DNA of 64,000 nt from assembly GCA_013001595.1 (NCBI GenBank), contig JABDMH010000106.1, positions 62,001-126,000 on the forward strand, in the 5' to 3' direction. The notes beneath the pieces are model-generated. The model saw only the letters and a program-made list of their open reading frames with translations. It was not told the origin of the DNA and did not search any database. The number at the start of each line of letters is the position of its first letter. Position 1 is the first letter of the stretch. Source of the DNA: Saprospiraceae bacterium. GTDB lineage: Bacteria; Bacteroidota; Bacteroidia; Chitinophagales; Saprospiraceae. Shown here piece after piece: positions 62,756-64,000 of the stretch. The translations under genes and the position numbers were made by a program.

Positions 62756-64000
62756 CTATAGGTCATCTTGATAAGGGGCCAACGCTGGATACGTATCAAT
62801 CAGCATCGATTTTGCTTGGTTAAGACCTGACGGAGTCACATTCCAGAAATTTCCTCCGGATCCGAAGTGCTCTTCCTTAATCATTTCGATGTCCTCCAAG
62901 GACAGCTTTCGAGTTGGATTATATTTGATGGCATTGGCAAAAGCCCAAGCTTCCGAAAGCGTATGGAATGCCTCGCCGGTCTGAGCCTCGTTTAAGGCCG
63001 ACAAGGTGCTATTGATGTAGTGCACCGTAGTAGCAGCGGCAACCAGCTCTAGTTGCTCAGCTATTTCTGCACGTTTAAGGTTTTTTTCTGGCAGGTCATT
63101 ATTTACTATGGCCGTGCGACCTGCTATGAAAGCATCCACAATGATGTTATTGGTTCCCAAGAATGGATCTACCACATTGGAATAGTGACTCCAGAACCGA
63201 TCTTCATCACTGCGATCACTGGGCCAGTTTGATGTAAAGTCAACCGGTGGGTTCCAATAGCCAAATGCTTCATCCCAATGGTGCTCCATGCTTGTATAAT
63301 TCTTCCCTTCGCTTAACTCCGTGTTTTCAACATCATCACCCGTGCGTGCATCACTGAAGTAAGTATTAAAGATCTGATTGTACATCACCGTACCCATCAG
63401 ACCTTTCTCGATGAGTTGGGTAAATTCTCGACCATTTGCATCGAGTAAGATCGTATTTCCGCTATTTTCTCGTACGAGCAAACCAGCGGTACCATTCGCG
63501 GCATTAGCAACAGATATGCTGGCTTGCTCTGCAGCTAGGAATAGATTAGACATAAACATGTTGTCTAGGTCTGGCTGAAACGATTTGTTCTTTAGCTGCT
63601 TTGTACTCGTGAAAGGATAGAATCCATGGCCATTGCCATTTACATTGGCATATGCATCCGTAAGTACTTGTACCGACAGGGCAGCACCGCCATCACCGGT
63701 CTTGAGGTAGTCCGTGATTTGCTCAACCATATCGAGTCTTTCATTTTGCCCAGTATAGGATACCGTGGATATGCCGTCCCGCTGAAAGGAGTAGCTATCT
63801 GGTGTCATGGAAAGTACCGGTGAGACCAATACCTCAACATCCAGATTCTGAGTGGCACCTTGCTTGTCTGTCATCTCCACCGACAGCATGTACGTATCAC
63901 CTAGAAGCGCGTCTGCAGGAATTACCATTGTTACTTCGATAGTGAGGGATTTGGCCTCATCTGGCACGGGGAAGGATTCGGCTACCTGCCCTTGAGGAGT
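62756..64000 (-). CDS. DUF4856-domain protein, N-terminus beyond window
   Basis: The frame is open to the window edge at 64000, so the start is missing; at least 414 residues are visible. The first part is a beta-sandwich-like region (EVTMVIPADALLGDTYMLSV; LDVEVLVSPVL). The DUF4856 domain starts near SYSFQRDGISTVSYTGQNER and continues through WDEAFGYWNPPVDF and LSEAWAFANAIKYNP. The full protein is probably a lipoprotein on the cell surface. It is first in the operon with imelysin, HTTM and the TonB receptor, a recurring set in Bacteroidota. Confidence 0.88.
   Translation of the reverse strand, partial: TPQGQVAESFPVPDEAKSLTIEVTMVIPADALLGDTYMLSVEMTDKQGATQNLDVEVLVSPVLSMTPDSYSFQRDGISTVSYTGQNERLDMVEQITDYLKTGDGGAALSVQVLTDAYANVNGNGHGFYPFTSTKQLKNKSFQPDLDNMFMSNLFLAAEQASISVANAANGTAGLLVRENSGNTILLDANGREFTQLIEKGLMGTVMYNQIFNTYFSDARTGDDVENTELSEGKNYTSMEHHWDEAFGYWNPPVDFTSNWPSDRSDEDRFWSHYSNVVDPFLGTNNIIVDAFIAGRTAIVNNDLPEKNLKRAEIAEQLELVAAATTVHYINSTLSALNEAQTGEAFHTLSEAWAFANAIKYNPTRKLSLEDIEMIKEEHFGSGGNFWNVTPSGLNQAKSMLIDTYPALAPYQDDL

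Overview
The window is a chromosomal segment of a Bacteroidota bacterium, most likely from the Saprospiria/Lewinella-like branch. This is inferred from gene content, not from any search. Supporting signs are type IX secretion (T9SS) sorting domains on secreted proteins, SprB-type repeats, promoter -7 boxes of the TAnnTTTG form, the Bacteroidota-specific DUF4295 protein next to L33 and L28, HU-CCDC81/SPOR and 2TM proteins, an alpha-beta fused 2-oxoacid dehydrogenase E1, and weak Shine-Dalgarno signals. There is no CRISPR array, insertion sequence, prophage or rRNA gene. The content is mostly housekeeping with scattered secreted and outer-membrane proteins.

Layout. 1-6.3 kb: the 3' part of lepA, a redoxin/SprB T9SS protein, and a minus-strand unit tRNA-Arg, rpmB, rpmG, DUF4295, ftsY. 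6.4-14.7 kb: a secreted protein built from nine Cys-bounded repeats, an operon lepB / beta-propeller protein / subtilisin-like protease, and a coiled-coil membrane protein. 14.9-25 kb: a DnaQ-fold exonuclease, rpe, a TonB-dependent receptor, a DCC protein, rpsP with a very long acidic tail, an unrecognised gene, and an overlapping hemL / histidine kinase / response regulator unit. 25-33.7 kb: HU-CCDC81/SPOR protein, kdsA, FAD dehydrogenase, DoxX protein, potassium channel, small membrane proteins and a penicillin-acylase-type hydrolase. 33.8-42.4 kb: a maltose phosphorolysis unit (beta-phosphoglucomutase, GH65 phosphorylase, and a GH13 lipoprotein whose catalytic residues look replaced), yaaA, a DUF1573 protein and the fused E1. 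42.5-56.5 kb: a dolichol-phosphate-mannose-type glycosyltransferase, then the division and cell wall (dcw) cluster mraZ-rsmH-ftsL-ftsI-murE-mraY-ftsW-murG-ftsQ-ftsA-ftsZ. 56.5-57.8 kb: a gene-free region with repeated segments. 57.8-64 kb: an iron-uptake-type operon (DUF4856 protein, imelysin, HTTM protein, TonB-dependent receptor), cut by the window end.

How the parts work together. The dcw cluster encodes peptidoglycan precursor synthesis (MurE with a meso-diaminopimelate motif, MraY, MurG), septal synthesis (FtsW, FtsI, FtsL, FtsQ) and the Z-ring with its anchor (FtsZ, FtsA). Three AAAGTGG boxes spaced 10 bp apart upstream of mraZ are the expected MraZ binding site. murD and murC are missing from their usual slots. 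The most unusual items are the GH13 lipoprotein with all recognisable catalytic residues substituted, the nine-repeat secreted protein, the missing murC/murD with a long leader before ftsW, and the paired repeats after ftsZ.
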